A DNA stretch of 64,000 nt from assembly GCA_046290495.1 (NCBI GenBank), contig JBKAGT010000005.1, forward strand, positions 1,488,001 through 1,552,000. The letters run 5' to 3'. The position numbers were made by a program, and so were the translations under genes. Positions 34,158 through 43,187 of this stretch are shown here, one piece after another. Positions within the stretch are counted from its first letter, which is position 1. Every line of letters starts with the position of its first letter. The notes beneath the pieces are model-generated. The model was not told the DNA's origin. It saw only the letters and a list, made by a program, of their open reading frames with translations, and ran no database searches. This DNA is from PGYR01 sp046290495. Its GTDB lineage: Bacteria > Bacteroidota > Ignavibacteria > Kapaibacteriales > UBA2268.

Positions 34158-35294
34158 TTATTTTGTCCTTTTTTTCAGATCATCTCTTATAAAACTATTA
34201 ATCTCATCTTTTTCTACTTCCAAAATTTCCGCTACTGTGGAGTAATATTCTTCATCACTTTTAGTTTTTTCTAAAACCTCTTTCAGATAATCGTAACCAC
34301 CTTTTTCAAATGCTTTTTCTATTATGTACCCACCAAGCACATATCTATAGTCTGTATATTGGTCTATAGATTTGAGTTCCAGCATATTGTTAAGGTCAAT
34401 GTTAGGGTTTTGTTCCAAATGCGCTGATAGCTTTCTTATATGGGTTTCTAGCTGTATTCCTCTGCTCATCCCAAAGTATGTTGCGAATCCCTCTAGTATC
34501 CAATTATGAGTACCCGGATACTCAGGATTAATAAGCAGGTGAAGTAATTCGTGAGGATAATATTCGCCCAAGCCACTACTGAAAGTAATATTATTCTTTA
34601 TATCGGCTATACCTGATGGAATCTCATTACCGCTATTGCCAATAATGAAATAAAGACCTTTTATATTCATCATCTCCTCGCGGGTATTTGCAAAGTAATA
34701 TTTGTATTCTCCTAATGGTATTCCCATACCATCGCTAATTTCTTTGATTAATTGGTTTTGTTTTTGGGCTAACTCTAAGTCAAATTCATGTGATTTTGGG
34801 TAGAAGTAAGTGATAAAATCAATTTGTTGAGATTCCAAAAGTAGCTCACTATTTACTTTCAAAGCATTGAATAATTTGTATTCTCCATCTATCTTCTTGG
34901 CATATATATAGAAAATATAATTTATATTGCTTGTGTCCGTTTCGCTTGCAAACGAAGCTATAGAAGTGATTTTGAAATAATCATATACTTTATTGACACG
35001 GATGACACTTACATTCATATAGCCGAGCATTTGCAAAAAATTATCGTTCCCAAAGCTTAGTTCATTTTCTAAAATGAAATAGCTGTCATTACCATATTTT
35101 TCTACTTCTTCACTGTTCCAATATTTCGAACCAGTTTTATCATCTTTTATTTCTAAGAAGCTCAACCAAACGTTCAGGGGTTCTTCAACTTTGAAAACTT
35201 CTGTGTTTATATCATAGTTTACTTTTACATCTGCGTAGGATATATTAATTATTGTCGAAATAGATAGGAATAAAAAGATATAAATATTTTTCAT
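34158..35294 (-). CDS. Secreted HExxH metallopeptidase-like protein
   Basis: 378 residues from the ATG at 35292-35294; a GTG 12 bp upstream would add four residues. Signal peptide about 1-21. The zinc motif HELLH lies near residue 248, followed about 20 residues on by WILEGFATYFG, whose Glu would be the third ligand, so a gluzincin active site is likely. The N-terminal half has no recognised domain. Function and substrate are unknown. Confidence 0.7.
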   Translation of the reverse strand: MKNIYIFLFLSISTIINISYADVKVNYDINTEVFKVEEPLNVWLSFLEIKDDKTGSKYWNSEEVEKYGNDSYFILENELSFGNDNFLQMLGYMNVSVIRVNKVYDYFKITSIASFASETDTSNINYIFYIYAKKIDGEYKLFNALKVNSELLLESQQIDFITYFYPKSHEFDLELAQKQNQLIKEISDGMGIPLGEYKYYFANTREEMMNIKGLYFIIGNSGNEIPSGIADIKNNITFSSGLGEYYPHELLHLLINPEYPGTHNWILEGFATYFGMSRGIQLETHIRKLSAHLEQNPNIDLNNMLELKSIDQYTDYRYVLGGYIIEKAFEKGGYDYLKEVLEKTKSDEEYYSTVAEILEVEKDEINSFIRDDLKKRTK

Positions 35295-35381
35295 TTTTGA
35301 ATTCACAATTGTAATAACTTGGAAAAACTACTAAATTTTCTTATAATGGTTACAATTTTATTCATTTAAAACACTTACAGA

Positions 35382-36098
35382 ATGAGTTATATATTTAATA
35401 AAAACTTAATTTTCTTACTTTTAATTGTTACATTTTATTCCTGTTCTGATGATAGTGGTACTGATCCAAATGATGGATTCATTGGTGCTACATTTCAGCT
35501 TGAAGATGGTCAGACATGGGAGTACAAACGTTATTTGGTTGAAGAAGAAGTAGATGAATTATTTGGAATGTCATATTACAAAGTAGAAAGCAATGGGATG
35601 CAATTTGGAAAGAAGAGTTTCAAATTTTTTGCTTCCAATAATAAAGAGGATTTAGGTGAAGGGAAATTTGGTCTTACAAGTACAGATGAGAATGGTTATT
35701 ACTCAATTATTAATGACAGTTATAGTAATTTCATAGAAATCTTCCCTGAATTAGAAAATAAATGGATTAAACAAATTGATTATAAAAGTGAAAATTGGAC
35801 ACAATTTGACCTTAAATTAGACTCTACACTTGAAAATGGGAGTAAACTAAATGCAATTTTTAAAATTAGTGGTACTAAAGGAAACGATACTAAAGTTGAG
35901 TATAAGAATGAAACTTATAGCGCTACACAATATAAATCGGAGATTGTTGCGATTATAAGGGCTGATGACATAGCTTTAGAAGATATTCAATATAATGTTG
36001 AAACAATTTTGATTGAGGGAATCGGGATATTCAGAACAGAGAGAAATGTTTTAGGTAGTGAGCAAAAAGCATATGAATTATTAGTTGACAATAAGTAA
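35382..36098 (+). CDS. Lipoprotein of unknown function
   Basis: 238 residues. The signal ends in the lipobox TFYSC (Cys21), with SDDSGTDPND after it, the acidic/Ser-rich start often seen in Bacteroidota surface lipoproteins. The rest is beta-rich (FQLEDGQTWEYKRYLV, ILIEGIGIFRTERNVLG) without a known motif. It lies 19 bp before another lipoprotein gene on the same strand. Confidence 0.75.
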   Translation: MSYIFNKNLIFLLLIVTFYSCSDDSGTDPNDGFIGATFQLEDGQTWEYKRYLVEEEVDELFGMSYYKVESNGMQFGKKSFKFFASNNKEDLGEGKFGLTSTDENGYYSIINDSYSNFIEIFPELENKWIKQIDYKSENWTQFDLKLDSTLENGSKLNAIFKISGTKGNDTKVEYKNETYSATQYKSEIVAIIRADDIALEDIQYNVETILIEGIGIFRTERNVLGSEQKAYELLVDNK

Positions 36099-36116
36099 TA
36101 AAATACAATTACAATT

Positions 36117-36461
36117 ATGCTCAAAACTGTTTCAATAGCTTTGTTACTATTATTGATCAGCTGTGAATCTAATAAAGAATTCAACTCAGATATTTGGAAA
36201 GAAAAGAAGATAGATTGGTGGATGACAGATTTTAGAGAAGAAATGTCAAACCACTTAATTCATAGTGATACATTGTTACAAGTCAATAAGAAACGCGTAA
36301 TAGAATTATTAGGTAAACCTGAAAAAGAAAGTTATGAGAGATGGGAATATTTGATAAGGGAGAAATATAAATCAGATATTGATCCGGTTTATATATCTTA
36401 TCTAATTGTTGAGTTTGATTCTAACGATATGGTAAAAAGCTATTGGATAAATAAAAATTAG
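36117..36461 (+). CDS. Small lipoprotein with BamE/SmpA-like fold signature
   Basis: 114 residues. Lipobox LLISC (Cys16). The part QVNKKRVIELLGKPEKES followed by WEYLIREKY and a C-terminal strand IVEFDSNDMVKSYWI is the helix-helix-beta pattern of SmpA/BamE-type domains; this is a shape argument, not a family match. It overlaps the stop of the convergent fliO by 4 bp. Confidence 0.65.
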   Translation: MLKTVSIALLLLLISCESNKEFNSDIWKEKKIDWWMTDFREEMSNHLIHSDTLLQVNKKRVIELLGKPEKESYERWEYLIREKYKSDIDPVYISYLIVEFDSNDMVKSYWINKN

Positions 36462-36823
36462 TTATTATGCTTCGATTTGAATGATGATTTTATGAATGAA
36501 GAGAATGATAGGTCTTCGACATCTTTTATGTCAGATATACTAAGCTTCTCATTTGGTGATTGTTGCTTCTCATCTATTTCTAGCTCTTTCAGTATATTTA
36601 TATTTTGCTCAGTTGCACCAAGTAGGTAGTACTTACCAGCAATTTCCGTTATTACAAGGTGACCTTTGGGGAAGACTGCCACGCGTTCATGTATTTTTAT
36701 ATTCATCCCTTTCAGTGCAGTTTTTGATTTAGCGTAGCGCTTAACAACCAAATAAAGCACACCCAAAGCGGCAACTATACCGATAAGAGTAAAGAATGAT
36801 GAATATAACTGAGAGTCAAACAT
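36458..36823 (-). CDS. fliO: Flagellar biosynthesis protein FliO
   Basis: 121 residues. One N-terminal membrane helix (FFTLIGIVAALGVLYLVV), then a short cytoplasmic domain with IKIHERVAVFPKGHLVITEIAGKYYLLG, the FliO pattern. FliO helps assemble the FliPQR export gate. Its ATG overlaps the fliN stop by one base (TAATG), so translation is likely coupled. fliPQR do not follow; the operon ends here. Confidence 0.85.
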   Translation of the reverse strand: MFDSQLYSSFFTLIGIVAALGVLYLVVKRYAKSKTALKGMNIKIHERVAVFPKGHLVITEIAGKYYLLGATEQNINILKELEIDEKQQSPNEKLSISDIKDVEDLSFSSFIKSSFKSKHNN

Positions 36824-37245
36824 TAGCTCTTTATACCTTTTAATCTTTCTGATGGATCAACTAATGTAGTTATACGAATACCGAAGTGTTTGTCAACTAC
36901 AACTACTTCACCTGCAGCAACTTTCTTGCCATTTACCAAGACATCTACTGGCTCGCTTACTAACTTGTCGAACTCTATCACTGAGCCACGACCTAGCTTC
37001 AGAATATCCCTAATAAGCATATTCGTTTTACCCAGCTCAATTGACACAGGTAAAGAAAGATCATAAAGCAACTCTAATTTTGGATCTAAAGTCGTATAGT
37101 TTTGCTTTTGTTGTGTTTCTTCAGCTTCTTCTGGCTTTTGTTCTTCAGCTTCTTCTGAACTTGTTTCTTCTTGCTCTTTCTTAGCTTCCTCAGCGACTTC
37201 GCCACTTTTCATTAGCTCATCTATTTCATCTTGTGACATAGCCAT
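36823..37245 (-). CDS. fliN: Flagellar motor switch protein FliN
   Basis: 140 residues. An N-terminal SQDEIDELMKSGE segment, like the CheY-binding start of FliM, and a Glu-rich linker (about 20-45) precede a SpoA domain (LPVSIELGKTNMLIRDILKLGRGSVIEFD, PVDVLVNGKKVAAGEVVVVD, FGIRIT). It forms the C-ring that sets rotation direction. GGAGAG lies upstream; fliM ends 2 bp before it. Confidence 0.95.
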   Translation of the reverse strand: MAMSQDEIDELMKSGEVAEEAKKEQEETSSEEAEEQKPEEAEETQQKQNYTTLDPKLELLYDLSLPVSIELGKTNMLIRDILKLGRGSVIEFDKLVSEPVDVLVNGKKVAAGEVVVVDKHFGIRITTLVDPSERLKGIKS

Positions 37246-37247
37246 GG

Positions 37248-38279
37248 CTATCTCTCCTTATTATAATAAATATTTGGGTCTATTATGTCTTCTGGCTTTA
37301 TTCTACCAGTTATTTTCACGGCTTTTTTGCCTTCTACATTACCAATTTTGGCAGTTAGTTTTTTCTGCCCTGATATAGACACTTCTACATCTTCGCTTAT
37401 CTTTTTCTCAGTCATTATCAAGTCACCAACTTCTAATTTCAGTAGTTCTGCTACCGTTATAGTGGTCTGACCCAACTCAACAGAAAGAGGCAATGTAGAT
37501 TTCTCCATCTGTTTCTTTATGTTTTTCTCAGTGTCCTTTGCCCTAGTTTTGCGCGTACCTTTCGAGCTAGTAGCCATAGTTTGAGCATTCAGCTTATTCA
37601 TCTTGTCTTCTAATGAAAAAGTTGGATAACAAACACTCATAGAATAAGTATTTTGCCCTATGTGAACATCGAATGACAAGACAATAACAATCTCTGATGC
37701 TGGAGCTATCTGAACAAAGTCTGCCTCAGACTCCATTCTATTCAGCTTGAACTTAAGACCCCCAATAACGTCCCACGCAGAGCTCATATCAGAGAACAGA
37801 TGCTCTATCAAATTTCTCAGTACTGACTGCTCTATAGGAGTTATAGTTCTTGGCTTTTGTTGTGTCTCAGCATTTCCACCAAGCATTATTTCTACTAAGT
37901 TGAGAGCCAGATTAGGGCTTATTTCTAATATTCCACTACCATCTGTTCCTTCTATGTCAAATATATACAAACATCCTGGAGATGACACAGATAGTATAAA
38001 TTCAGAGTAAAATAGCTGGTCTACGGCAGTCAAATCTACTGATACTATTGTTTGTAGCTTTGAAACCAAGTAATAGCCAAACACTTCTGCAAATGACTCA
38101 TGTATGTTATGCAGGAACTTAATCTGATTTTTAGAAATTCTATTCGGTCTTCTGAAGTCATAATTCATCACTTCGGTCTTGCGTTTAGCACCATCTATAA
38201 TCTGGTCTATGCTAAGCGCACCCGATGACATATCATTGAGTAGTTTGTCTATCTCTTTTTGTGATAATGATTGTGACAT
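37248..38279 (-). CDS. fliM: Flagellar motor switch protein FliM
   Basis: 343 residues. CheY-binding N-terminus (SLSQKEIDKLLNDM), middle CheC-like domain (YDFRRPNRISKNQIKFLHNIHESFA, LNLVEIMLGG, ITPIEQSVLRNLIEHL) and a C-terminal SpoA domain (LPLSVELGQTTITVAELLKLEVGD). FliM links FliG to the FliN ring. A Lys-rich linker separates the last two domains. The gene sits between fliL and fliN. Confidence 0.96.
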   Translation of the reverse strand: MSQSLSQKEIDKLLNDMSSGALSIDQIIDGAKRKTEVMNYDFRRPNRISKNQIKFLHNIHESFAEVFGYYLVSKLQTIVSVDLTAVDQLFYSEFILSVSSPGCLYIFDIEGTDGSGILEISPNLALNLVEIMLGGNAETQQKPRTITPIEQSVLRNLIEHLFSDMSSAWDVIGGLKFKLNRMESEADFVQIAPASEIVIVLSFDVHIGQNTYSMSVCYPTFSLEDKMNKLNAQTMATSSKGTRKTRAKDTEKNIKKQMEKSTLPLSVELGQTTITVAELLKLEVGDLIMTEKKISEDVEVSISGQKKLTAKIGNVEGKKAVKITGRIKPEDIIDPNIYYNKER

Positions 38280-38295
38280 ATAACTATTATTATAC

Positions 38296-38889
38296 CTACT
38301 GTACTAAAAATTCGTTCAAATAAACTTCTCTCAAATACATTTTGTGTTCATTGAACACAGGTTGCAAATCTTCCCTGAATATCTCTGTCAGCTCACTTCT
38401 TTGTCTAACTAGTTCCTCTACTCTCATTTCACCTAATCGCTTCGTAACAGCTGCTTTTATCTTCACATGCAATTTTTGCATTAAAGGTGATTCCTCAGCA
38501 AACTCTTCAGGAGGCATGTCTGGTTTTATTCTATATTCCATACCCAAATCAACGACGATAAATTTCTTTATTGAGTTAGCTGGATTAGTTGTTATTCTAC
38601 CCGTAGTGAGCATTTTTCGTTGCTTTTCAGTTTCGAAGAAAGTCTCTTCTTCACTTTCGAACTCAGAAAACTCATCTTCTGGCGTTTCCTCTACATGAGC
38701 AGTTTGAGCTTCTTGAGGTTTGTCAGAGTGGTCATCTGCAAAAAAGAATTTAACAACTCCAATTACAACAATTGCATTCACTACCAGAATACCAACAATC
38801 ATGAGTATCATTTTCATGGTTGACATCCCAGATTTTCCGCCTTTTTGCTTTTCGTCTTTTACGTCTTGTGTTTCTATTTCTTCAGCCAT
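38296..38889 (-). CDS. fliL: Flagellar basal-body-associated protein FliL
   Basis: 197 residues. A cytoplasmic tail, one membrane helix (MKMILMIVGILVVNAIVVIGVVKFFF), an acidic linker, and a periplasmic domain (KKFIVVDLGMEYRI, RQRSELTEIFREDLQPVF, VYLNEFLVQ) typical of FliL, which sits around the stator and raises torque. First gene of fliL-fliM-fliN-fliO. Confidence 0.92.
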   Translation of the reverse strand: MAEEIETQDVKDEKQKGGKSGMSTMKMILMIVGILVVNAIVVIGVVKFFFADDHSDKPQEAQTAHVEETPEDEFSEFESEEETFFETEKQRKMLTTGRITTNPANSIKKFIVVDLGMEYRIKPDMPPEEFAEESPLMQKLHVKIKAAVTKRLGEMRVEELVRQRSELTEIFREDLQPVFNEHKMYLREVYLNEFLVQ

Positions 38890-39181
38890 ACATTTTCCGT
38901 ATATTTTTACCGCTTGTTAATAACTTATCGGATAATATAATTCATTTCATTAGTTAATGGAAAAAGTTTACAACTTATAAGTATAAATTTTATGCCAAAA
39001 TATAATTAAAACAGCAGCTTGGCACTCATAAGTGATTGTAACGAAAGGGTATAAACGGCTGACTGTTTCTTTATTAATTCTATATTATTATTATCTAAGT
39101 TGACGAATGGTTATTAATACTCACTTAAAGAATTTATTAGCTTATATTGGAGCAATTTCTCTTCTGAGGACTCTTTACTAT
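38890..39181. other. AT-rich gap upstream of fliL
   Basis: No gene or repeat is seen. The stretch carries the presumed fliL promoter. A GTAAACTT/AAGTTTACA-like dyad is near 38965. The right end holds the nuoB terminator. Confidence 0.5.
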
Positions 39182-39215
39182 AAAAAAAATACCCAACCAA
39201 ATTGGCTGGGTATTC
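39182..39215 (-). terminator. Rho-independent terminator of nuoAB
   Basis: On the minus strand ATACCCAGCC / GGTTGGGTAT form a 10-bp stem (one G-T pair) with loop AATTT, followed by seven T, 25 bp after the nuoB stop. Confidence 0.9.
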
Positions 39216-39239
39216 TCTCTAAAAAATCTTCGTTAGTGA

Positions 39240-39869
39240 TTATTTGTCAGTCTTGGGAACGTATAGTCCGTGTTTTTCTCTAGGAGCAATATCATCATTT
39301 GATGAATATAAATCTTTCACACCAGAGAATTTAGAATCGAAATAATCTTGTCTAGGAGTATCACTTATACTCTTACCTAAATTTGCAATAGCAGGTCTGT
39401 ACTTCTGATCTATTCTATCCTGAATAGACATAAGCGCTCTAATCACAGACTCAGGTCTCGGAGGACAACCAGATACATAAGCATCAACTGGTAAAAACTT
39501 GTCAATACCTTGACAAACAGAGTAGCTACGGAACATACCACCAGAAGAAGCACATACACCCATAGCTATAACCCATTTCGGGTCAGGCATTTGGTCATAT
39601 ATTCTTCTAACTACCCAAGCCATTTTCTTAGTAACAGTACCAGCTACTAGCAGTACATCGGCTTGTCTTGGTGTCATACGCATTACTTCCATACCAAAAC
39701 GTGCAACATCGAACCTAGGAGCACCCATAGCCATCATCTCGATAGCACAACAAGAAATACCTAATGGCATTGGCCAAAGGGCATTCTTTTGTCCCCATTT
39801 GATTAACTCTTCTACACTTGTAGTAAGAAAGCCATTTTCTTCAACTGATTTTGAAAAACCTAGTCCCAT
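39240..39869 (-). CDS. nuoB: NADH-quinone oxidoreductase subunit B
   Basis: 209 residues. It carries cluster N2 of complex I: tandem Cys40-Cys41 (LGISCCAIEMM), Cys106 (MGVCASSGGMF) and Cys135 (VSGCPPRPE). The matrix-side peripheral arm passes electrons to quinone through it. The C-terminus extends about 45 residues past the core. It overlaps nuoA by 10 bp and is followed by a terminator, so nuoC onward are elsewhere. Confidence 0.96.
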   Translation of the reverse strand: MGLGFSKSVEENGFLTTSVEELIKWGQKNALWPMPLGISCCAIEMMAMGAPRFDVARFGMEVMRMTPRQADVLLVAGTVTKKMAWVVRRIYDQMPDPKWVIAMGVCASSGGMFRSYSVCQGIDKFLPVDAYVSGCPPRPESVIRALMSIQDRIDQKYRPAIANLGKSISDTPRQDYFDSKFSGVKDLYSSNDDIAPREKHGLYVPKTDK

Positions 39870-40231
39870 TTTAGACCACCTTTTTTAATCTCATAAAATA
39901 AGCCAATAAGTAGCACAACAATGAATATGGACATAGCTACAAAACCTTGCATTCCTAACTCACGAAGCTGAACAGCCCATGGGTAAATGAATACAACCTC
40001 GATATCGAAAACTATGAAACTTACAGCTGTAAGATAGAACTTTATCGAAAAACGTTCGTGAGCACTTCCGTAAGGAATCATCCCACTTTCGTATGTAGTT
40101 TGCTTTTCTCTAGTGTCTCTTCGGGCACCCAACCACTCTGAGAGTAAGGTGAATTGCCAGCCGAAGAACGCGCCCACCACTAACATCAGTATTAGTGGCA
40201 AATATTCTAATAGTATGCTTTCTGTTGGCAT
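39860..40231 (-). CDS. nuoA: NADH-quinone oxidoreductase subunit A
   Basis: 123 residues with three membrane helices. The conserved loop TYESGMIPYGSAHERFSIKFYL and the following FIVFDIEVVFIYPWAV identify NuoA, part of the quinone-binding membrane junction of complex I. No Shine-Dalgarno is seen before the ATG. Confidence 0.96.
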   Translation of the reverse strand: MPTESILLEYLPLILMLVVGAFFGWQFTLLSEWLGARRDTREKQTTYESGMIPYGSAHERFSIKFYLTAVSFIVFDIEVVFIYPWAVQLRELGMQGFVAMSIFIVVLLIGLFYEIKKGGLKWD

Positions 40232-40358
40232 ATTTATTTTACGTAATAATGTTTATAATATTATCTACGAAGTTAGTTAGTTTAATACAATTTTCAAAAG
40301 GAAATTTTATAGTTGTTGTTGATAAGTCCTATTTCTTCTAATATAATTTATTTATCCT

Positions 40359-40366
40359 TATCTTTG
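40359..40366 (+). promoter_or_regulatory. Candidate -7 box (TATCTTTG)
   Basis: TATCTTTG matches TAnnTTTG and lies 36 bp before the TTG start of the membrane protein at 40403, in the divergent gap with nuoA. No clear -33 box. Confidence 0.4.
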
Positions 40367-40402
40367 TGAAAAGTAAAAACAGATAATTAATCAGCAGAAG
40401 AA

Positions 40403-42007
40403 TTGAAGTTAGACAGTTATAGCAAAAACTCACAATTAATATTTATAGTTTTCATTATTTTACTGGCTACACAGTATTTTGGTGGATACTTATTGTCTGG
40501 CCTTAACTTTGCCTATCCTACTGATGATGTATATTCACAAATGTCTATTGCTCACAACATTGAGTCAAATGGAATTTGGGGAGTAATGGAAGGTCAATTC
40601 AGCTCTTCTAGCAATTATCTTTTGTATACTATTATGATAGCAGTCCACTATTTCATTGGTATCGATAGTATTTTTGTCCCTTTAATTTTTAATATTATTG
40701 CTTCTTTTGGTGCTATTTACGCTTTCGGTAAATGCTTATCAGCAGCAGGTGTTAGTTCAAACAAATTCATGGTTTTCGGCATACTTTTTATTTTTGCATT
40801 ACCACTACACTATTTAGCTTACCTCGGATTGGGCTATACCCTTCATATATGGTTATTGCTGTTGTTGCTATCGAAATCAATTGTATATATAGTAAAAGAT
40901 GACCACAAGTTAAAGGGTATTTTTTCTATTTCTATTCTTGCTTCTCTAGCAACTTTAGCAAGCTACAGCACTATATTTGTGCTTTTGACATTAGCAGTGA
41001 TATTCCTAATTAAAAAGCAACTTTCGAACGCAATAGTGTTTGGACTAATTTCTTTCTCTTTTGTCACTTTGTTCGGAGTTTACTCAGTGGTTTCTGGTGG
41101 GTATTTTATTCCAAATGAGTACATGCTAATCATAGCAGATCTGAAGTTTGCAGAACAAGGGGTCTTTTATTATTTAACTAATGGGATTTCACTGTTGATT
41201 ACAAATCCAGAGACTGGAATTGGTCTGATATTCGCAATTATTAGTTTGATTTACTCAGCTAAGACTAAGAAAAACGAGTTTATATTTTGGGTGTCTATTA
41301 TCACCATAGTTTCTTATGTTTTGCATTCAGCATTTTTACCATTAAATAGATTAGGAATGTGCGAAGTTTATCTAACCGCTCTTGCTCTGGTCTGCTTCTC
41401 ATATTTGAGTAATCAAATTTTCTATAACAAGAAATACAATTTTGCTATCATAATAGTAATGATTTCTTATTTAGCACTTAGGACATTTCCCTTGGTTTAC
41501 GAATCAAGGTTTGATTTGAACAACACATACAATTTGGATATTCAAGTCACAGAGTTTATAAACGAAAGTTTACAAGAGATTCCAGTAGTTGTAAGCTCAC
41601 CTGGTGTAGTTTCATATTACACAGACAATAAATTCTTTGATTTGAGCATGAAAGAGTCCTCACAGATGTTAGACCATTATATAGAGAATGGTAATTTGAA
41701 TGAAGATGTAATAGCAATAAGTGCTGATAATATTTCTGCGCAACTTGCTATTTATTCTGAAGAGTATAACTTGGCTCGAATCCCAAGAGAATGGGTTAAG
41801 TTAGCAACATGGACTCTAAAAAACGGTAGAAATGGCGAGAGAAGTAAAATTGATTTTTATAATATTTCATTCAAAGAAGAAACACTGTTAACCTCACTTA
41901 AAGAGTTTGAATCGCAACTACCCGAAAAAGTAAAAGTAAATTACTATATAGACCCACCTGGAGAGAAGCTTCAAGTACTTCCATTTTTAAGAAATGGAAG
42001 ATATTAG
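40403..42007 (+). CDS. Polytopic membrane protein, GT-C glycosyltransferase-like
   Basis: 534 residues with about ten membrane helices followed by a soluble tail. After the first helix, LNFAYPTDDVYSQMSIAHNI carries a DD pair on the first external loop, the usual GT-C catalytic site. The general plan matches the AftB-like protein at 31648, though sequence similarity is slight. The start is TTG (no ATG nearby). It ends in a 4-bp stop overlap with the convergent gene. Substrate unknown. Confidence 0.65.
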   Translation: MKLDSYSKNSQLIFIVFIILLATQYFGGYLLSGLNFAYPTDDVYSQMSIAHNIESNGIWGVMEGQFSSSSNYLLYTIMIAVHYFIGIDSIFVPLIFNIIASFGAIYAFGKCLSAAGVSSNKFMVFGILFIFALPLHYLAYLGLGYTLHIWLLLLLLSKSIVYIVKDDHKLKGIFSISILASLATLASYSTIFVLLTLAVIFLIKKQLSNAIVFGLISFSFVTLFGVYSVVSGGYFIPNEYMLIIADLKFAEQGVFYYLTNGISLLITNPETGIGLIFAIISLIYSAKTKKNEFIFWVSIITIVSYVLHSAFLPLNRLGMCEVYLTALALVCFSYLSNQIFYNKKYNFAIIIVMISYLALRTFPLVYESRFDLNNTYNLDIQVTEFINESLQEIPVVVSSPGVVSYYTDNKFFDLSMKESSQMLDHYIENGNLNEDVIAISADNISAQLAIYSEEYNLARIPREWVKLATWTLKNGRNGERSKIDFYNISFKEETLLTSLKEFESQLPEKVKVNYYIDPPGEKLQVLPFLRNGRY

Positions 42008-43014
42008 TCTACAATATAAATCTTATCAAAATAAGATTCGTATTCTAAATCAACCTTTACAAAGTAAACGCCGCTAGCAACTGAGGTGATATTCAATTCT
42101 CCTGAACCACTTAGTAAGCTTATTCCATTCAAATCGTACAAAGTTATTCTAGGATTTATGGAAGCATAATAGTTTTTGTTTACAGATATATTTCTACCAT
42201 CAATTACAACAATTTCACTAATAATCGAATTTTCGATGTTCGTAGAGACATTGTCATTAGTCACCCATTGGTAGCCGCTCCACAAACTTGCCCAATCACT
42301 TTCTTGATCATTTAATTCTGTGGCAAATGGAGTTCCATCCCGCTCATCATCTTCCTCTATTTCGAGATGTGGGCCAAGTAGTAACACTCGTCCATTCTGA
42401 TATTCAAAATTAATAATTGCAGCTGTGTTATTCGCCTCATCCCAAGTGGCTACTGTATTCACTTCAACGCCTGGGTTTGGTGTAAATATAGGACCACCAT
42501 AATAAAGTGTTGAAATGCTACTGGGTGAGTTGTAGTTTATAGGGTTTTCTTTGTTCATTGTTAAACTAGTCATAGTGTATTCAGGCCAAGGTGCAACGTA
42601 GTCTAATGAACCAGTTGCTGTTCCATCGAAAAGACCTAATTCATAAGGGTAGCTGCCGCCTTCCCACTCTACAGTTTTTGAAGCAAAGTATGCTCCAGCA
42701 CAAATACCGATATATGCACCTCCATTAGAAACATAATCTCTGATTTCGTCAACTGCCTCTAGTGATATTGCTAACTGATAATTGTAGGCATATCCGCCTG
42801 GGAATAGTATAGCATCAGCATCTTTATTCCAGTTGTCAGAGTTCAAATCTGCAGCATATAATCTTTGTGTAGATACGCCTTGTTCTTCGAAGAAATGTTC
42901 AAGCGCGATTATACCATCTTGCCAGGTACCATCGTCAGAATATATAAGAACATTTTGTGCCTTAATTGGCACAATTAGTGATAGTAATGATAATATAGAT
43001 ATTAAGTGTTTCAT
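42004..43014 (-). CDS. BPL_N / glutamine-amidotransferase-like T9SS cargo
   Basis: 336 residues. Signal peptide about 1-19, then a class-I amidotransferase-like domain of the BPL_N type: ADAILFPGGYAYNYQLA, VSNGGAYIGICAGAYFAS with the nucleophile-type Cys, and NGRVLLLGPHLEIE with a His. The last 75 residues are a Por-type sorting domain (ITLYDLNGISLLSGSGEL, VASGVYFVKVDLE, DKIYIVD), so it is sent outside by T9SS. The role of such a domain on the surface is unknown. Confidence 0.78.
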   Translation of the reverse strand: MKHLISILSLLSLIVPIKAQNVLIYSDDGTWQDGIIALEHFFEEQGVSTQRLYAADLNSDNWNKDADAILFPGGYAYNYQLAISLEAVDEIRDYVSNGGAYIGICAGAYFASKTVEWEGGSYPYELGLFDGTATGSLDYVAPWPEYTMTSLTMNKENPINYNSPSSISTLYYGGPIFTPNPGVEVNTVATWDEANNTAAIINFEYQNGRVLLLGPHLEIEEDDERDGTPFATELNDQESDWASLWSGYQWVTNDNVSTNIENSIISEIVVIDGRNISVNKNYYASINPRITLYDLNGISLLSGSGELNITSVASGVYFVKVDLEYESYFDKIYIVD

Positions 43015-43187
43015 GTGTATAGATTTAATTACTGGACATTTAAAGCTAGAAATTAATAAAAGGAATAGTGAATTGTTAAGTATTTGTTAAGAGAAGCTAA
43101 ATTTAAAATATTCTTTACTTAAAAACGAATACTTTCTAATCTATTTTACAATTGATTGAATAGAAGTATTAACAAGATTTGGAATAA

